NCBI GenBank assembly: GCA_014804005.1
Contig: JAAVAP010000026.1
Location: 58,698 to 122,697, forward strand
Length of the DNA: 64,000 nucleotides
DNA from: Treponema sp.
GTDB taxonomy: Bacteria; Spirochaetota; Spirochaetia; Treponematales; Treponemataceae
Direction: 5' to 3'
Shown: positions 49,855-59,275 of the stretch, one piece after another
Layout: each line of letters starts with the position of its first letter
Position numbering within the stretch: position 1 is the stretch's first letter
The notes under the pieces: generated by a model
Told to the model about the DNA's origin: nothing
The model's database searches: none
The model's input: only the letters and a program-made list of their open reading frames with translations
Made by a program: the position numbers and the translations under genes

Positions 49855-50413
49855 AATAAATTTTCCTAATTTGTGATAAATAATTTTAACACGGTTTCAA
49901 GATTTTTTCAACAGTTTTTTTAATGCCACAGCGGGGAGCGTTTTTTTTTGTTTTTTGAAGCCCTTTACGAGTGCTTTTCTTCGCTAGTTTTTGAAAAAAA
50001 CTCGAAAGCAAATCTCTGATTTGCGATCAGGGTCTAGCTCCAGCGGAAGCGAAAATTTTTGTTCCGCATTGAAAATTCTGAAGATTTTCTCGGGGCAAAA
50101 CCTGTGGAAAATTTTGTGGAAACGTGTGGAAAAAATGTTTGAAATTTTCGTGTCAAGCACTTTATTTTTGTGCGGAGGGCGAATTTCAGCGAAATTAAAG
50201 TTTTTCGCACATTTAATTCTTTATATTTCAAGGAATTAAATGTGTCAACAGGCAAATTTCAACAAAATGGGCTAAATCCATAATATCCCAATAAATAGAA
50301 AAATCAACTTTTTTTCAAAAAAAAGCTGTGGAAAACTTGTGGAAATTTTGCGAAAGGAAAGTTGGAAACTTTTGATTGATTTTATGTTTAAAATATGTTA
50401 TTCTATTTGGATA
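49855..50413. other. AT-rich intergenic region with DnaA-box-like cluster and long inverted repeat
   Basis: A gap of 559 bp with no credible ORF. It contains five TGTGGAAA-type sites in one orientation (50103, 50115, 50125, 50327, 50338). Three of them read TGTGGAAAA, that is TTTTCCACA, which fits the DnaA-box consensus TTWTNCACA. A 12-bp inverted repeat (CACATTTAATTC/GAATTAAATGTG, 50208-50244) lies between the two groups. A degenerate hairpin (GTTTTTGAAAAAAAC) is near 49987. Confidence 0.55.
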
Positions 50414-51379
50414 ATGAAATCGATTATTTTGGAGACAGTCGGATTTCTGCTGATGTGCGTTTGCGGCACAATTTTTGGCGGCCTTCTTTTTATGCTTTAC
50501 AACGTAATCACGTCGTATGTGATTGGCTCGCAGATGAATTATTTCCTGCCCAATATTTTTCTCGACGGAATGCTGATTTGTTTTCCGCCGCTCCTTTTTT
50601 TCATTCCGATGTTAAGGCTGCTTTCGCTTGTTCGCCACAAAACAAAAAAAAATATTTTCGCGCTCGCCACGATTTGTGTGCTTTCTTTGGCATTTTGGAT
50701 TTTCCTTGTGCCGATTTGCGAAAAGGCGGCTCACGCGGGAGATGCGCTTTTTGAAAAGCCGCCGAGCGAACTCACGGAAGGCTATTTCCGAAAACTTGAT
50801 TCGGACACTTACTATTTGAGTTCCGTGAAAAACAAATACATCGACGCGCTGAAATTTGAAAATGATGATTCGCAGAAAAATCAGGCTGGACGAAAAGTCG
50901 AACTTGTCAAAGACAGGCGAATGGTTTTCGAGCGGGACAAATATGGATTTTCAGATCCGCTTGTCGGCGAGCGTTTGCAGCCTTCGAAAATTTTCGCGGC
51001 GATTTTCCAAGGACTTTATTCAATGGAAAAAAGCGCGTTCAGCGCATGCGCCTCGGGTTTGAAAAACTGGCTTTTCTTTTCTTCGATTATGGTCGCGCTG
51101 CTTTCCGTGGGCGCGCTCATCAACTCGAGCTCGTGGCGACTGGTTTCCGCATTCTGGATTTTGTTCACGACAATCACAATCATCGCGCTGAATTTCCTTT
51201 ATATGAATTTTTATTTTGCTCCGCTAACAAGGCAGCTTGACAGCATGGGAAGTTTTTTTATCATGATAAAAAATAATTTCCAATTCATCATGAACTGCAT
51301 AATTTCCGCCGTGCTGATAATTGCCGGAACGCTTTGTAAAATTTTCGTGAAAAATAATTTTCGCGGGGACGATTTATGA
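50414..51379 (+). CDS. Multi-pass membrane protein of unknown function
   Basis: A 321-residue inner-membrane protein. Predicted TM segments lie at about 5-28, 45-68, 82-102, 218-240, 245-268 and 285-308, with a soluble loop of about 110 residues between TM3 and TM4. The layout (three TM, large extracytoplasmic loop, three TM) is loosely like permease-type or LptF/LptG-like subunits, but no family signature is seen. The start at 50414 (MKSIILE) is chosen because TM1 begins there; an in-frame start at 50339 adds 25 residues. It overlaps the next gene by 4 bp, so the two products probably act together. Confidence 0.65.
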   Translation: MKSIILETVGFLLMCVCGTIFGGLLFMLYNVITSYVIGSQMNYFLPNIFLDGMLICFPPLLFFIPMLRLLSLVRHKTKKNIFALATICVLSLAFWIFLVPICEKAAHAGDALFEKPPSELTEGYFRKLDSDTYYLSSVKNKYIDALKFENDDSQKNQAGRKVELVKDRRMVFERDKYGFSDPLVGERLQPSKIFAAIFQGLYSMEKSAFSACASGLKNWLFFSSIMVALLSVGALINSSSWRLVSAFWILFTTITIIALNFLYMNFYFAPLTRQLDSMGSFFIMIKNNFQFIMNCIISAVLIIAGTLCKIFVKNNFRGDDL

Positions 51380-53226
51380 AAAAAATAATCACGACTTTTT
51401 TGTGTTACACTTTGTTCGTGGCGGCGATTTTTTTCTGCGTAGGATTTTTCCAAATGCCAGTCGATGACATTCCGCAAAATTTCGCGATGCCGCTCAAAAT
51501 TTCCGAGGCGTTCATAAAACTTTTCGAAGTGTTGCCTTCGATTTGCTTTACAGGATTTTTGCTTGGATGTTCTCTCACGTTCGGAGATTTTGCTTCCAAG
51601 GCGGAAAAAAGATTCAGCACCACGGTTTCCGCGCTTTTAAAAAGCACACTTTTTGTGGCATTTTTGATCGCGCTTTTGATTTCATTGTGCCGAATTGTTT
51701 ACGAGCCGAATCAAGTCGCGAAGCAAAAAAGCATAAAGGAAATTCCCTCCCTAGTGAACGAATATGTTTTGCTCGCGCTAAAACATTTGGACACAGATTC
51801 GCCTGAAAACGCGCTGAAATATTTGGAGCAAGCCATCGCGCTTGATTCGAAAAACGAGCGGCTTGCAGAAATGAAAAATGAGACTGAACGGCTCATCAAA
51901 GATTTTGAAATAAAAAAATCCGAGGAACGAAGCATAAGTTATGCGCAGACCAATTTCAATGAACGCGCGCGCTTGCCCGACAATTTCGACGAAAGCAAAA
52001 TGAGCATAGACGAAATGATTGAACGGGCGCAAAGGCATTTCGAGGAGCGCGATTTTTTCACCGCACATTATTTTGCCGTCAATGTAATGCGACTTTGCGA
52101 AAAAAATTCCGAACATTATAAAGCCGCCGAAAAATTGGCGGAAAATTCCTGGGAAGAACTTGAGCGCGCCCAAATGGAAGGCGACACGGAAGGAATGATT
52201 TTTTTCCGAAGAAAGCTCGCCGCATACAGCGCGCTCATAAACGGCGAAATCGTGGACGCTTACTACGGCTTCCGCGAACTTTCCGATGAAGATGTCCGCA
52301 AGGAGCGCGATCCCGATGTCATAAGATACCTTGAGCTTTCGCAAAACCGCCTGCTCGAAAATTATTTTTTCATAGACGAAACGTCGGATTTGGAAACATT
52401 CGAAAACGCGAGCAATATTTATTTTAAAATCGAAAAGCCGCAGGGTGGATACGACATTGTTTTGATTCGCGGCGTTACGGAAATAAAAGGAAGCGGAAAA
52501 AAGCTCGTGCGATATTTGCGCAATTTGGAAATATATTCTTTTGACGCGAACAGCAATCTTTTGAGCACGATGAAAACGCCTTATGCAAAAATGACCGCAA
52601 TAGATGTGGACACGTTGGACGAGAACGTTCGCTGGATTTATGCTGGAGTCAATTCGGCAAAAATAATTCCGCAACTTCAACTTTGTTCGCTCGACCGCGC
52701 GAAAAATCAAGGTCGCCAAGAGCCGCGCTATGTGTTTGAAAACAATCCCAATCCAAGCCAAAGCGAAATGCCGCAGAAAATTTTTTGGCCGATTCCATAT
52801 CAAGATTTCACGATGATTACGGAAGCGTTCGCGGGACACGACAATCTGAACATATTTTCGATAATGCGTCTCGCGCGCAATTCGGCAAGCTACGGATTTC
52901 CGCACGAAAGTTTCAGTTTCGCCACGTTGAACAAAATTTTCTATCCGTTTATGGTTCTCGTTTTTTTGATTTTCACCGCGTCCATCGCATGGAACTATCG
53001 GCTTGCGCCTGGCGTAGTTTTTAAATTCAAGTGGGTTTTCATATTGCCGCTTTTCAATTTTCTTTTCTATCTTGTTTCGCATTTTGTAGAATACATTGTG
53101 AGAATCACGAGTTATGTTTTTATCGCCGTGGCGGGAGCGGACATGGCGTTCTTTGCGGGAATCGTTTTCTACATACTTTTGCTGGGAGCGGTGATTACGA
53201 TTTTTCTTTCGCGAAAGGGCGACTAA
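51376..53226 (+). CDS. Membrane protein with large helical soluble domain
   Basis: A 616-residue protein: TM1 about 5-25, TM2 about 50-70, TM3 about 90-112, then a long soluble region with TPR-like helices (ENALKYLEQAIALDSKNERLAE; HFEERDFFTAHYFAVNVM) and a beta-rich part. Three further TM segments occupy the C-terminal 130 residues. The start overlaps the 50414 gene (ATGA). With its partner it has the look of a two-component envelope assembly. No catalytic motif was found, and the family is not recognised. Confidence 0.65.
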   Translation: MKKIITTFLCYTLFVAAIFFCVGFFQMPVDDIPQNFAMPLKISEAFIKLFEVLPSICFTGFLLGCSLTFGDFASKAEKRFSTTVSALLKSTLFVAFLIALLISLCRIVYEPNQVAKQKSIKEIPSLVNEYVLLALKHLDTDSPENALKYLEQAIALDSKNERLAEMKNETERLIKDFEIKKSEERSISYAQTNFNERARLPDNFDESKMSIDEMIERAQRHFEERDFFTAHYFAVNVMRLCEKNSEHYKAAEKLAENSWEELERAQMEGDTEGMIFFRRKLAAYSALINGEIVDAYYGFRELSDEDVRKERDPDVIRYLELSQNRLLENYFFIDETSDLETFENASNIYFKIEKPQGGYDIVLIRGVTEIKGSGKKLVRYLRNLEIYSFDANSNLLSTMKTPYAKMTAIDVDTLDENVRWIYAGVNSAKIIPQLQLCSLDRAKNQGRQEPRYVFENNPNPSQSEMPQKIFWPIPYQDFTMITEAFAGHDNLNIFSIMRLARNSASYGFPHESFSFATLNKIFYPFMVLVFLIFTASIAWNYRLAPGVVFKFKWVFILPLFNFLFYLVSHFVEYIVRITSYVFIAVAGADMAFFAGIVFYILLLGAVITIFLSRKGD

Positions 53227-53261
53227 AAAAAACAACATACCTCGCGCAAAAAATCGCAGTT

Positions 53262-53298
53262 CAACAAACGAGTTTCTTTTCAGAAGCTCGTTTGTTGA
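53262..53298. terminator. Bidirectional terminator (membrane-protein operon / murA)
   Basis: A 15-bp stem (CAACAAACGAGTTTC and complement) with a 6-nt loop in the gap between the convergent stops at 53226 and 53321. Confidence 0.7.
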
Positions 53299-53320
53299 AA
53301 ATGTCGCGAAAATCAATTCG

Positions 53321-54601
53321 CTATATTTCCACGCATTCAATGTGCGCGCCCAAAGCCTTGAGCCTTGGAATCAGGCTTTCGTAGCCGCGTTCGATTTGAT
53401 ACACGTTGCTGATTCGGCTTTCGCCATGCGCTACCATCGCGGCAATCACCATCGCCATTCCCGCGCGAACGTCGGGCGAAACGAGCTTTTCTCCGTGAAG
53501 CACGCACGGTCCGCTCACTACGGCGCGGTGAGGATCGCAAAGCGTGATTCGCGCTCCCATCGAAATCAGCTTGTCCACGAAGAACATTCGGCTTTCGAAC
53601 ATTTTTTCGAAAATCAAAACCGTGCCTTCCACCTGCGTTGCGAGCACAGTCATTATGCTCGTCAAATCCGGCGGAAATCCCGGCCACGGCGAATCGTCAA
53701 TTTTGGGAATCATTCCGCCCAAATCTGAATTCACGCGCATTTCCTGCGGAGACGCCACTTCGAGCGAATTGCCATTTATGTTCCAGCGAATTCCGAGTTT
53801 TCCGAACGCAATTCGCAAAGGGCGCATGTCGGCGGGATTCACATTTTCAATCGTAATCGAGCCTTTTGTAGCCGCCGCCAATCCGATGAACGAGCCGATT
53901 TCCATATAATCCGGCCCGATTGTAAAATCGCAGCCGTGCAATTTTTTCACGCCGTCAATGTAAAGAATGTTGCTACCAGTTCCCGTGATTTTTGCGCCCA
54001 TCGCATTGAGCATCTTGCACAAATCTTGAACATGCGGCTCGCTTGCGGCGTTTGTGATAGTCGTGCGGCCTTGCGCGAGGACGGCCGCCATCAAAGCGTT
54101 TTCGGTGGCAGTGACGGAAGTTTCGTCAAGAAAAATGTCTTCGCCCACAAGTTTGTTCGCCGAAAACTCAAAGCGGCTGTCGATGTCCACGCGCGCGCCC
54201 AATTCCGTGAGTGCCAAAAAATGCGTGTCCAGCCTGCGCCGTCCGATCACGTCGCCTCCGGGCGGCATCATCAAAGCCTTGCCTGTTCGCGCGATGAGCG
54301 CGCCTGCGAACAAAATCGAAGCGCGAATTTTTTTGGAAAGTTCTGCGGGAATCTCGCTTGAATCGATTTTTTGCGCCGTAACTTCCCAAACATGCTTTTC
54401 GACTTTTTTCACTTCCGCGCCAAGCGCGCGCAAAATCTCGAACATCACCGCCACGTCCTCGATTTCGGGAATGTTGCGAAGCGTGATTTTTTCCGCCGTC
54501 AAAAGCGTGGCGGCAATGCAAGGAAGCGCGGCGTTTTTGTTTCCTGCCGCAGAAATTTTTCCCTTGATTGGGAAGCCGCCTTCAATTTGGTATTCGTGCA
54601 T
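53321..54601 (-). CDS. murA: UDP-N-acetylglucosamine 1-carboxyvinyltransferase with Cys-to-Asp active site
   Basis: A 426-residue MurA that transfers enolpyruvate from PEP to UDP-GlcNAc, the first committed step of peptidoglycan synthesis. It shows GNKNAALPCIAA near residue 20, and the active loop MPPGGDVIGRRRLDTHF (111-127). Asp117 stands where E. coli has Cys115, the fosfomycin target. The Asp form is active and is established in Mycobacterium, Chlamydia and Borrelia, where it gives intrinsic fosfomycin resistance, so the same is expected here. The start at 54601 (MHEYQIEGG) follows a TACAAT by 6 nt; a longer frame to 54706 is not supported. Confidence 0.94.
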   Translation of the reverse strand: MHEYQIEGGFPIKGKISAAGNKNAALPCIAATLLTAEKITLRNIPEIEDVAVMFEILRALGAEVKKVEKHVWEVTAQKIDSSEIPAELSKKIRASILFAGALIARTGKALMMPPGGDVIGRRRLDTHFLALTELGARVDIDSRFEFSANKLVGEDIFLDETSVTATENALMAAVLAQGRTTITNAASEPHVQDLCKMLNAMGAKITGTGSNILYIDGVKKLHGCDFTIGPDYMEIGSFIGLAAATKGSITIENVNPADMRPLRIAFGKLGIRWNINGNSLEVASPQEMRVNSDLGGMIPKIDDSPWPGFPPDLTSIMTVLATQVEGTVLIFEKMFESRMFFVDKLISMGARITLCDPHRAVVSGPCVLHGEKLVSPDVRAGMAMVIAAMVAHGESRISNVYQIERGYESLIPRLKALGAHIECVEI

Positions 54602-54607
54602 TTTTAC

Positions 54608-54636
54608 ATTGTAGTGAATTTTGGAAAGTTTGACTA
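54608..54636 (-). promoter_or_regulatory. Leaderless-type promoter of murA
   Basis: Minus strand TAGTCA (54636-54631), 17 bp, TACAAT (54613-54608), then 6 nt to ATG. Confidence 0.55.
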
Positions 54637-54843
54637 GAGGAAAATAAACTTTCAGATTGCACGGCAATGTCCGAACTTTAAAAAAATGATTTTTTTCAAA
54701 ATCCACTTGACAAAATCCGCGAATAACATCAATCTATCTATTATGCTTTTTTTCGGCGTAAAACCGAACAATTAAAATTGACGACGCTTAATCAGTCGGC
54801 GATTTTAAACGAAGGATTATTTTAGATAGACGAGGCTCGCAAT

Positions 54844-56034
54844 TTGAAAGGCAGTCAGGTTACAATTGACCATGTGTCCAAGCGGTTCGGCGATTTTGTC
54901 GCGCTGGACGACATAGATTTTTCAATCAAGCCCGGCGAATTTTTTTCGCTGCTTGGTCCTTCGGGATGCGGAAAGACGACGCTTCTCCGTATTATAGCCG
55001 GATTCGAATTTCCCGACGAAGGGACGATTCTTTTTGATGACGAAAATGTGATTCCGTTTCCGCCGAACAAAAGGCAGTCGAACACGGTTTTCCAGAACTA
55101 CGCGCTTTTTCCGCATTTGAGCGTCTACGAAAATGTCGCGTTTCCGCTCCGGCTTCAAAAGCTTCCAAAAAACGAAATCGACGAGCGCGTGAAAAAATAT
55201 TTGGCTTTGGTTCAGCTTGAATCGCACATGCACAAAAAGCCTTCGCAGCTTTCGGGCGGACAACGCCAGCGCGTGGCAATCGCGCGCGCTCTCATCAACG
55301 AGCCGAAAGTGCTTCTTTTGGACGAGCCTCTTTCCGCGCTCGACGCGAAGCTCCGCGCAAATCTTTTGATCGACCTCGACACGATTCACGACAAAATCGG
55401 AATAACTTTCATCTATGTTACTCACGACCAAAGCGAGGCTTTAGCCGTAAGCGACCGCATCGCGGTGATGAACGCGGGGCATGTTCTGCAAGTGGGAAGT
55501 CCGTTCGAAATTTACGAAAGCCCGGCGACGCAATTCGTGGCGCAATTCATCGGCGAGACGAATCTTTTTGAAAGCACCGTCGTAAATTGCGAGGCGCACA
55601 AAACTCCGAAAGGCGAAGACGATTTTATGGTGACGCTCAACACGCCCGCGCTTGGATTGCAGGCGCAGCTTGCCGGCGACACTCAGGCCACGAAAGAAGA
55701 GGACAAGAACATTTTGGTCACGGACTGGGAGCACACCGATGTCGGGCAAAAAGTGGCGTTCACGATTCGGCCGGAAAAAATCCGAATCACGCTCGAAGAG
55801 CCAGACGTTCACGGCAGACGCGACATCAATGTTTTCAAGGGAATTGTCGAAGAGCCGATTTACACGGGCTTCCAGTCGAAATTCTATGTGCGGCTGGAAA
55901 ACGGCACGGTGATAAAAGTGTTCAAGCAGCACGTGAACTATCTTGACGACGGGCCGGAAATCGCGTGGAAAGATACGGTTTATGTTTCCTGGGCGGCCGA
56001 CGACGGCTACATCGTCGAGGACATAAATAAGTAA
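54844..56034 (+). CDS. potA: Spermidine/putrescine ABC transporter ATPase
   Basis: A 396-residue ABC ATPase. The sequence shows Walker A LLGPSGCGKTTLLR, the Q-loop at NTVFQNYALFPH, signature LSGGQRQRVAIAR, Walker B VLLLDEPLSALDAK and the switch His in THDQSEALA. The C-terminal third (about 245-396) contains the TOBE regulatory region of PotA/MalK-type ATPases. The start is TTG 54844, with a weak GAGG-type site. The gene is followed by potB, potC and two potD genes in the same direction, and a two-hairpin element sits between potA and potB. A TTGACA at 54707 lies upstream, but no good -10 is found at 17 bp. Confidence 0.94.
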   Translation: MKGSQVTIDHVSKRFGDFVALDDIDFSIKPGEFFSLLGPSGCGKTTLLRIIAGFEFPDEGTILFDDENVIPFPPNKRQSNTVFQNYALFPHLSVYENVAFPLRLQKLPKNEIDERVKKYLALVQLESHMHKKPSQLSGGQRQRVAIARALINEPKVLLLDEPLSALDAKLRANLLIDLDTIHDKIGITFIYVTHDQSEALAVSDRIAVMNAGHVLQVGSPFEIYESPATQFVAQFIGETNLFESTVVNCEAHKTPKGEDDFMVTLNTPALGLQAQLAGDTQATKEEDKNILVTDWEHTDVGQKVAFTIRPEKIRITLEEPDVHGRRDINVFKGIVEEPIYTGFQSKFYVRLENGTVIKVFKQHVNYLDDGPEIAWKDTVYVSWAADDGYIVEDINK

Positions 56035-56080
56035 GAATTGCTGCGCAATTCTTACTACGAGTTTTCTTCTAAAACTCGCG
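56035..56080 (-). repeat. Two-hairpin dispersed element inside the pot operon (copy g)
   Basis: Inverse orientation: CGAGTTTTAGAAGAAAACTCG, GTAGTAA, GAATTGCGCAGCAATTC. It fills the potA-potB gap just after the potA stop, where it might trim or stabilise the polycistronic mRNA. Confidence 0.65.
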
Positions 56081-56086
56081 CAATTA

Positions 56087-57136
56087 TTGGAATTTTTGAA
56101 AAGCATTTTAAGGTTGGATTTAAATTTGGAAGAAGCGAAAAAAGGTACATACAAAAAAAGCAATCCCGGTCCGCGCTACGCATGGCCGATGGGCGGATGG
56201 TTTACGATTTTTTTCATCGTGCCAATCGCGATCATCGTGTGCTATTCTTTTATGAAGCGCGATGTTTACGGCGGAGTTGTGCGCGAATTCACGCTCAAGG
56301 CTTACCGCCAAATGATTGACGCGGCTTACGGAAAAATTTTTCTGCGGACGCTTTGGATCGCAGCCGTTTCAAGTTTCATCACGATTTTGCTCGCGCTTCC
56401 ATGCGGCTATGCCATCGCGCGAAGTCGCCATCAGACGCTTTTTTTGATTTTGGTGATAATTCCGTTTTTGACGAATTCGCTGATCCGCATTTTTGCTTGG
56501 ATTACGATTTTGGGCGACAACGGCTTGCTCAATTCGCTTTTGAGATTTTTTTGGAATTTCGCGAATTCGCTCGGAATTGCAAAAGGCGAAAATTTCGTTC
56601 CGCACAAATTCATGTTCACGCAAGGCGCGATTGTCGTTGTGAGCATCTATATGTATTTGCCTTACGCGATTCTGCCGATTTTCACTGCCGTGGACAGATT
56701 TGATTTCAGTTTGCTTGAAGCCGCGCGAGATTTGGGCGCGACGAAAACCCAGTCGATGATCAAAGTTTTGATTCCGGGAATTCGAAGCGGAATTTTGAGC
56801 GCGATGATTTTCACGTTCATTCCGATTTTTGGGCAATACACAGTTCCGCAAATGGTCGGCGGCAAAGACAGCTACATGCTCGGAAACATCATTGTCGATC
56901 AAGTGCAAAAAGTTCGCAACTGGCCGCTCGCCTCGGCGTTCAGCCTCGTGATAACGATAATTTCCGTGGCGGCGATTTTGTGGATGCTCACTTCGAACAA
57001 AAAAGAAGAAAGCCTCAAAAAAGTTTCCGCAAAAGAAGAAATTGCCGCGAACACGAACACGCCGTTTTTGGCTGCGGCTTTGTCAAATTCCGTGGGCGCG
57101 AATCAGCATAATGCGAAAGGAGGCGGCGCGAAATGA
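56087..57136 (+). CDS. potB: Spermidine/putrescine ABC transporter permease
   Basis: A 349-residue inner-membrane permease with about six TM helices. The first is at about 38-58 (TIFFIVPIAIIVCYSF). The EAA-type cytoplasmic loop that meets PotA is LLEAARDLGATKTQSMIKVLIPG. The C-terminal tail (about 300-349) is low-complexity (NTNTPFLAAALSNSVG) and longer than in E. coli PotB. The exact start is uncertain: TTG 56087 is used, but a TTG some seven codons later is possible. The stop overlaps potC by 4 bp. Confidence 0.92.
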   Translation: MEFLKSILRLDLNLEEAKKGTYKKSNPGPRYAWPMGGWFTIFFIVPIAIIVCYSFMKRDVYGGVVREFTLKAYRQMIDAAYGKIFLRTLWIAAVSSFITILLALPCGYAIARSRHQTLFLILVIIPFLTNSLIRIFAWITILGDNGLLNSLLRFFWNFANSLGIAKGENFVPHKFMFTQGAIVVVSIYMYLPYAILPIFTAVDRFDFSLLEAARDLGATKTQSMIKVLIPGIRSGILSAMIFTFIPIFGQYTVPQMVGGKDSYMLGNIIVDQVQKVRNWPLASAFSLVITIISVAAILWMLTSNKKEESLKKVSAKEEIAANTNTPFLAAALSNSVGANQHNAKGGGAK

Positions 57137-57996
57137 AAAATCCTTTCAAGATTTTTTCGAAAAAAATCCACGCCTCCGAACCCGCAAAGCACGCGAAGCG
57201 CAGTTGGAAAAAACGTTCGCCGCATTTCAGTTTTTCAAAAACGATGCTCGCGCTTTGCCTTTTGTTTTTGTTCATTCCGCTTTTCGTGATAATTTTTTAT
57301 TCGTTCAACGAATCCAAGGATTCGACCTTTACGAATTTTTCGTTCGTTTGGTATGAAAAGCTGATTTTCAATTCGGGCGATTTGTGGGCGTCGCTTTGGA
57401 ACAGTTTTTTCGTCGCGATAACTTCTTCGATCGTCGCGACGATTTTGGGAACGCTGGCCGCAATCGGAATAACTTGGTACAAATTTCGCGGACGCTCGTA
57501 CATTCAGACCACGAGCTTTTTGCCGATGGTTTTGCCCGAAGTGATTATGGGCGTTTCGCTTTTGATTTTTTTCAGCGGAATAAAAATGTCGCTCGGCTTG
57601 CTCACGATTTTCATTTCGCACACGACGTTCTGCATGCCGTTCGTGTATTTGATGGTGAGCGCGCGAATCGACGAATTCGACTATTCGATTATCGAAGCAA
57701 GCCACGATTTGGGCGCGAACGAAATTCAAACTCTGACGAAAGTCGTGATTCCAGCTTTGATGCCAGGAATCATCAGCGGATTTATGATGAGCGTCACGAT
57801 GTCGCTCGAAGATTATGTGATTACGTTTCTCGTGAGCGGTCCTGGCAGCACGACGCTTCCGCTTTACGTTTATTCGATGATTCGCTTTGGCGTGAGTCCA
57901 GTGATAAACGCGCTTTCGTTTGTCATCGTGCTTGCGATTTGCATGATAACGATTGTGTTGCGAAAAAGCGTGAAAAATTTCGCCGCCTCAAGATGA
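57133..57996 (+). CDS. potC: Spermidine/putrescine ABC transporter permease
   Basis: A 287-residue permease, partner of PotB. TM1 is at about 35-57 (TMLALCLLFLFIPLFVIIF), and the EAA loop is IIEASHDLGANEIQTLTKVV. Five further helices match the PotC/MetI fold. A basic N-terminal cytoplasmic extension (residues 1-32) is longer than usual. It is coupled to potB by ATGA overlap and followed after 22 bp by the first potD. Confidence 0.93.
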   Translation: MKNPFKIFSKKIHASEPAKHAKRSWKKRSPHFSFSKTMLALCLLFLFIPLFVIIFYSFNESKDSTFTNFSFVWYEKLIFNSGDLWASLWNSFFVAITSSIVATILGTLAAIGITWYKFRGRSYIQTTSFLPMVLPEVIMGVSLLIFFSGIKMSLGLLTIFISHTTFCMPFVYLMVSARIDEFDYSIIEASHDLGANEIQTLTKVVIPALMPGIISGFMMSVTMSLEDYVITFLVSGPGSTTLPLYVYSMIRFGVSPVINALSFVIVLAICMITIVLRKSVKNFAASR

Positions 57997-58018
57997 TGAA
58001 AATTAGGGAGAATTTTTT

Positions 58019-59140
58019 ATGAAAAAAAGTTTCGTTAAAAATTTTGTTCGCGCACGTTCGGCGAAAATTTCGCAAGGTGGAAAGTGCAAGTACTTTTACG
58101 CCGCGCGATTTTTTGCGGCGTTTTTCGCGTTCGCATTGTTCGCGCTCGTTTCATCTTGCTCGAAAAAAGACGAGCGAGTTTTGTATCTTTACAATTGGAC
58201 TTATTACACGCCCGACGAAGTTTTGCGCGATTTTGAAAAAGAATTTAATTGCACGGTAAAAGTTGACAGCTATGCTTCAAATGAAGAAATGTATTCCAAA
58301 CTCCGCGCTGGCGCAAAAGGCTACGATGTCGTAGTTCCTTCGCAGGATTATGTTTCGATAATGATTCGGCAGGGAATGCTGCGCGAATTGGATCAATCGA
58401 AATTGACGAACCGCGCGAACATAAATCCTTTGGTTTTGGAAAAGGCAGAATACGATCCAGAAATGCGCTATGCCGTTCCGTATTATTTTGGCGCGGCGGG
58501 AGTGAGCGTGAACAAGACGAAAGTTCCGCAGGGCTACGAGCGCAGCTGGAACATTTTTTCCGACGCGAAATTTGCGGGGCACGCCACGATGATGGACGAC
58601 ATGCGCGAAGTGATGGGCGACGCGCTCGCGCATTTGGGGCACGATGTCAATTCGCTTTCCGATTCCGAATTGGACGAAGCGGAAAAATTCATCACGCAGA
58701 ATTGGCTTCCGAATCTTGTGAAATTCGACGCGGAAAGTTTCGGAAAATCTTTTGCTTCGGGCGACTTTTGGCTTTGCCACGGATATGCGGAAGTGGTCTA
58801 CGGCGAAGTTCCGAAAGAAAAATGGGAAGAGACGATTGACTTTTTCATTCCTGCCGAAGGCGGCGCGAGTTATCTCGACAGCATGTGCATTCTGAAAGAC
58901 GCGCCGCATTATGATTTGGCGAACGAATTCATCAACTACATTCACCGCCCGGAAGTGTACGCAAAATTTTTGGATGCGTTCAATTTTCCGTGCTTTGTGA
59001 ATTTGCGCGCCGCACAATTCATGAAAGAAAAGCCGATGTACGAAGCCGAGCAGATGAACAATTGCACGCTCAAAATCGACTTGGGCGAAGGCTTGGACAA
59101 ATTCAACGAAAGGTGGCAGCGAATAAGATTTACGGATTAA
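58019..59140 (+). CDS. potD: Polyamine-binding lipoprotein PotD (copy 1)
   Basis: A 373-residue extracytoplasmic solute-binding protein. Its long N-region ends in a lipobox, ALVSSC-SKK near residue 48, so it is membrane-anchored. It continues VLYLYNWTYYTPDEVLRDFE, the PotD/PotF opening in which the NWTYY segment contributes to the ligand pocket. Other landmarks are YDVVVPSQDYVSIMI, ATMMDDMREVMGDAL and WLCHGYAEVVYGE. It is closely similar along its length to the next gene. With PotABC it imports spermidine or putrescine. The N-terminal cytoplasmic part before the hydrophobic core is unusually long (about 28 residues). Confidence 0.92.
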   Translation: MKKSFVKNFVRARSAKISQGGKCKYFYAARFFAAFFAFALFALVSSCSKKDERVLYLYNWTYYTPDEVLRDFEKEFNCTVKVDSYASNEEMYSKLRAGAKGYDVVVPSQDYVSIMIRQGMLRELDQSKLTNRANINPLVLEKAEYDPEMRYAVPYYFGAAGVSVNKTKVPQGYERSWNIFSDAKFAGHATMMDDMREVMGDALAHLGHDVNSLSDSELDEAEKFITQNWLPNLVKFDAESFGKSFASGDFWLCHGYAEVVYGEVPKEKWEETIDFFIPAEGGASYLDSMCILKDAPHYDLANEFINYIHRPEVYAKFLDAFNFPCFVNLRAAQFMKEKPMYEAEQMNNCTLKIDLGEGLDKFNERWQRIRFTD

Positions 59141-59275
59141 TTTGCAGTGCAGGTTGCGCTTGCAAAATCCGCGCGGTTTTCGGCATTCTTGAAAGCCGAT
59201 GTTCTTGCAAAACTAAAGCGGCATCGTATGATACCGCCAAATTTAAACGAGGTTAAATCGATACAGGAGAAAAAA

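Noticed and set aside
50103..50346. Chromosomal origin (oriC)
   Set aside because: DnaA-box-like sites are present, but dnaA, dnaN, gyrB and rpmH are absent. It is reported only as a cluster of sites.
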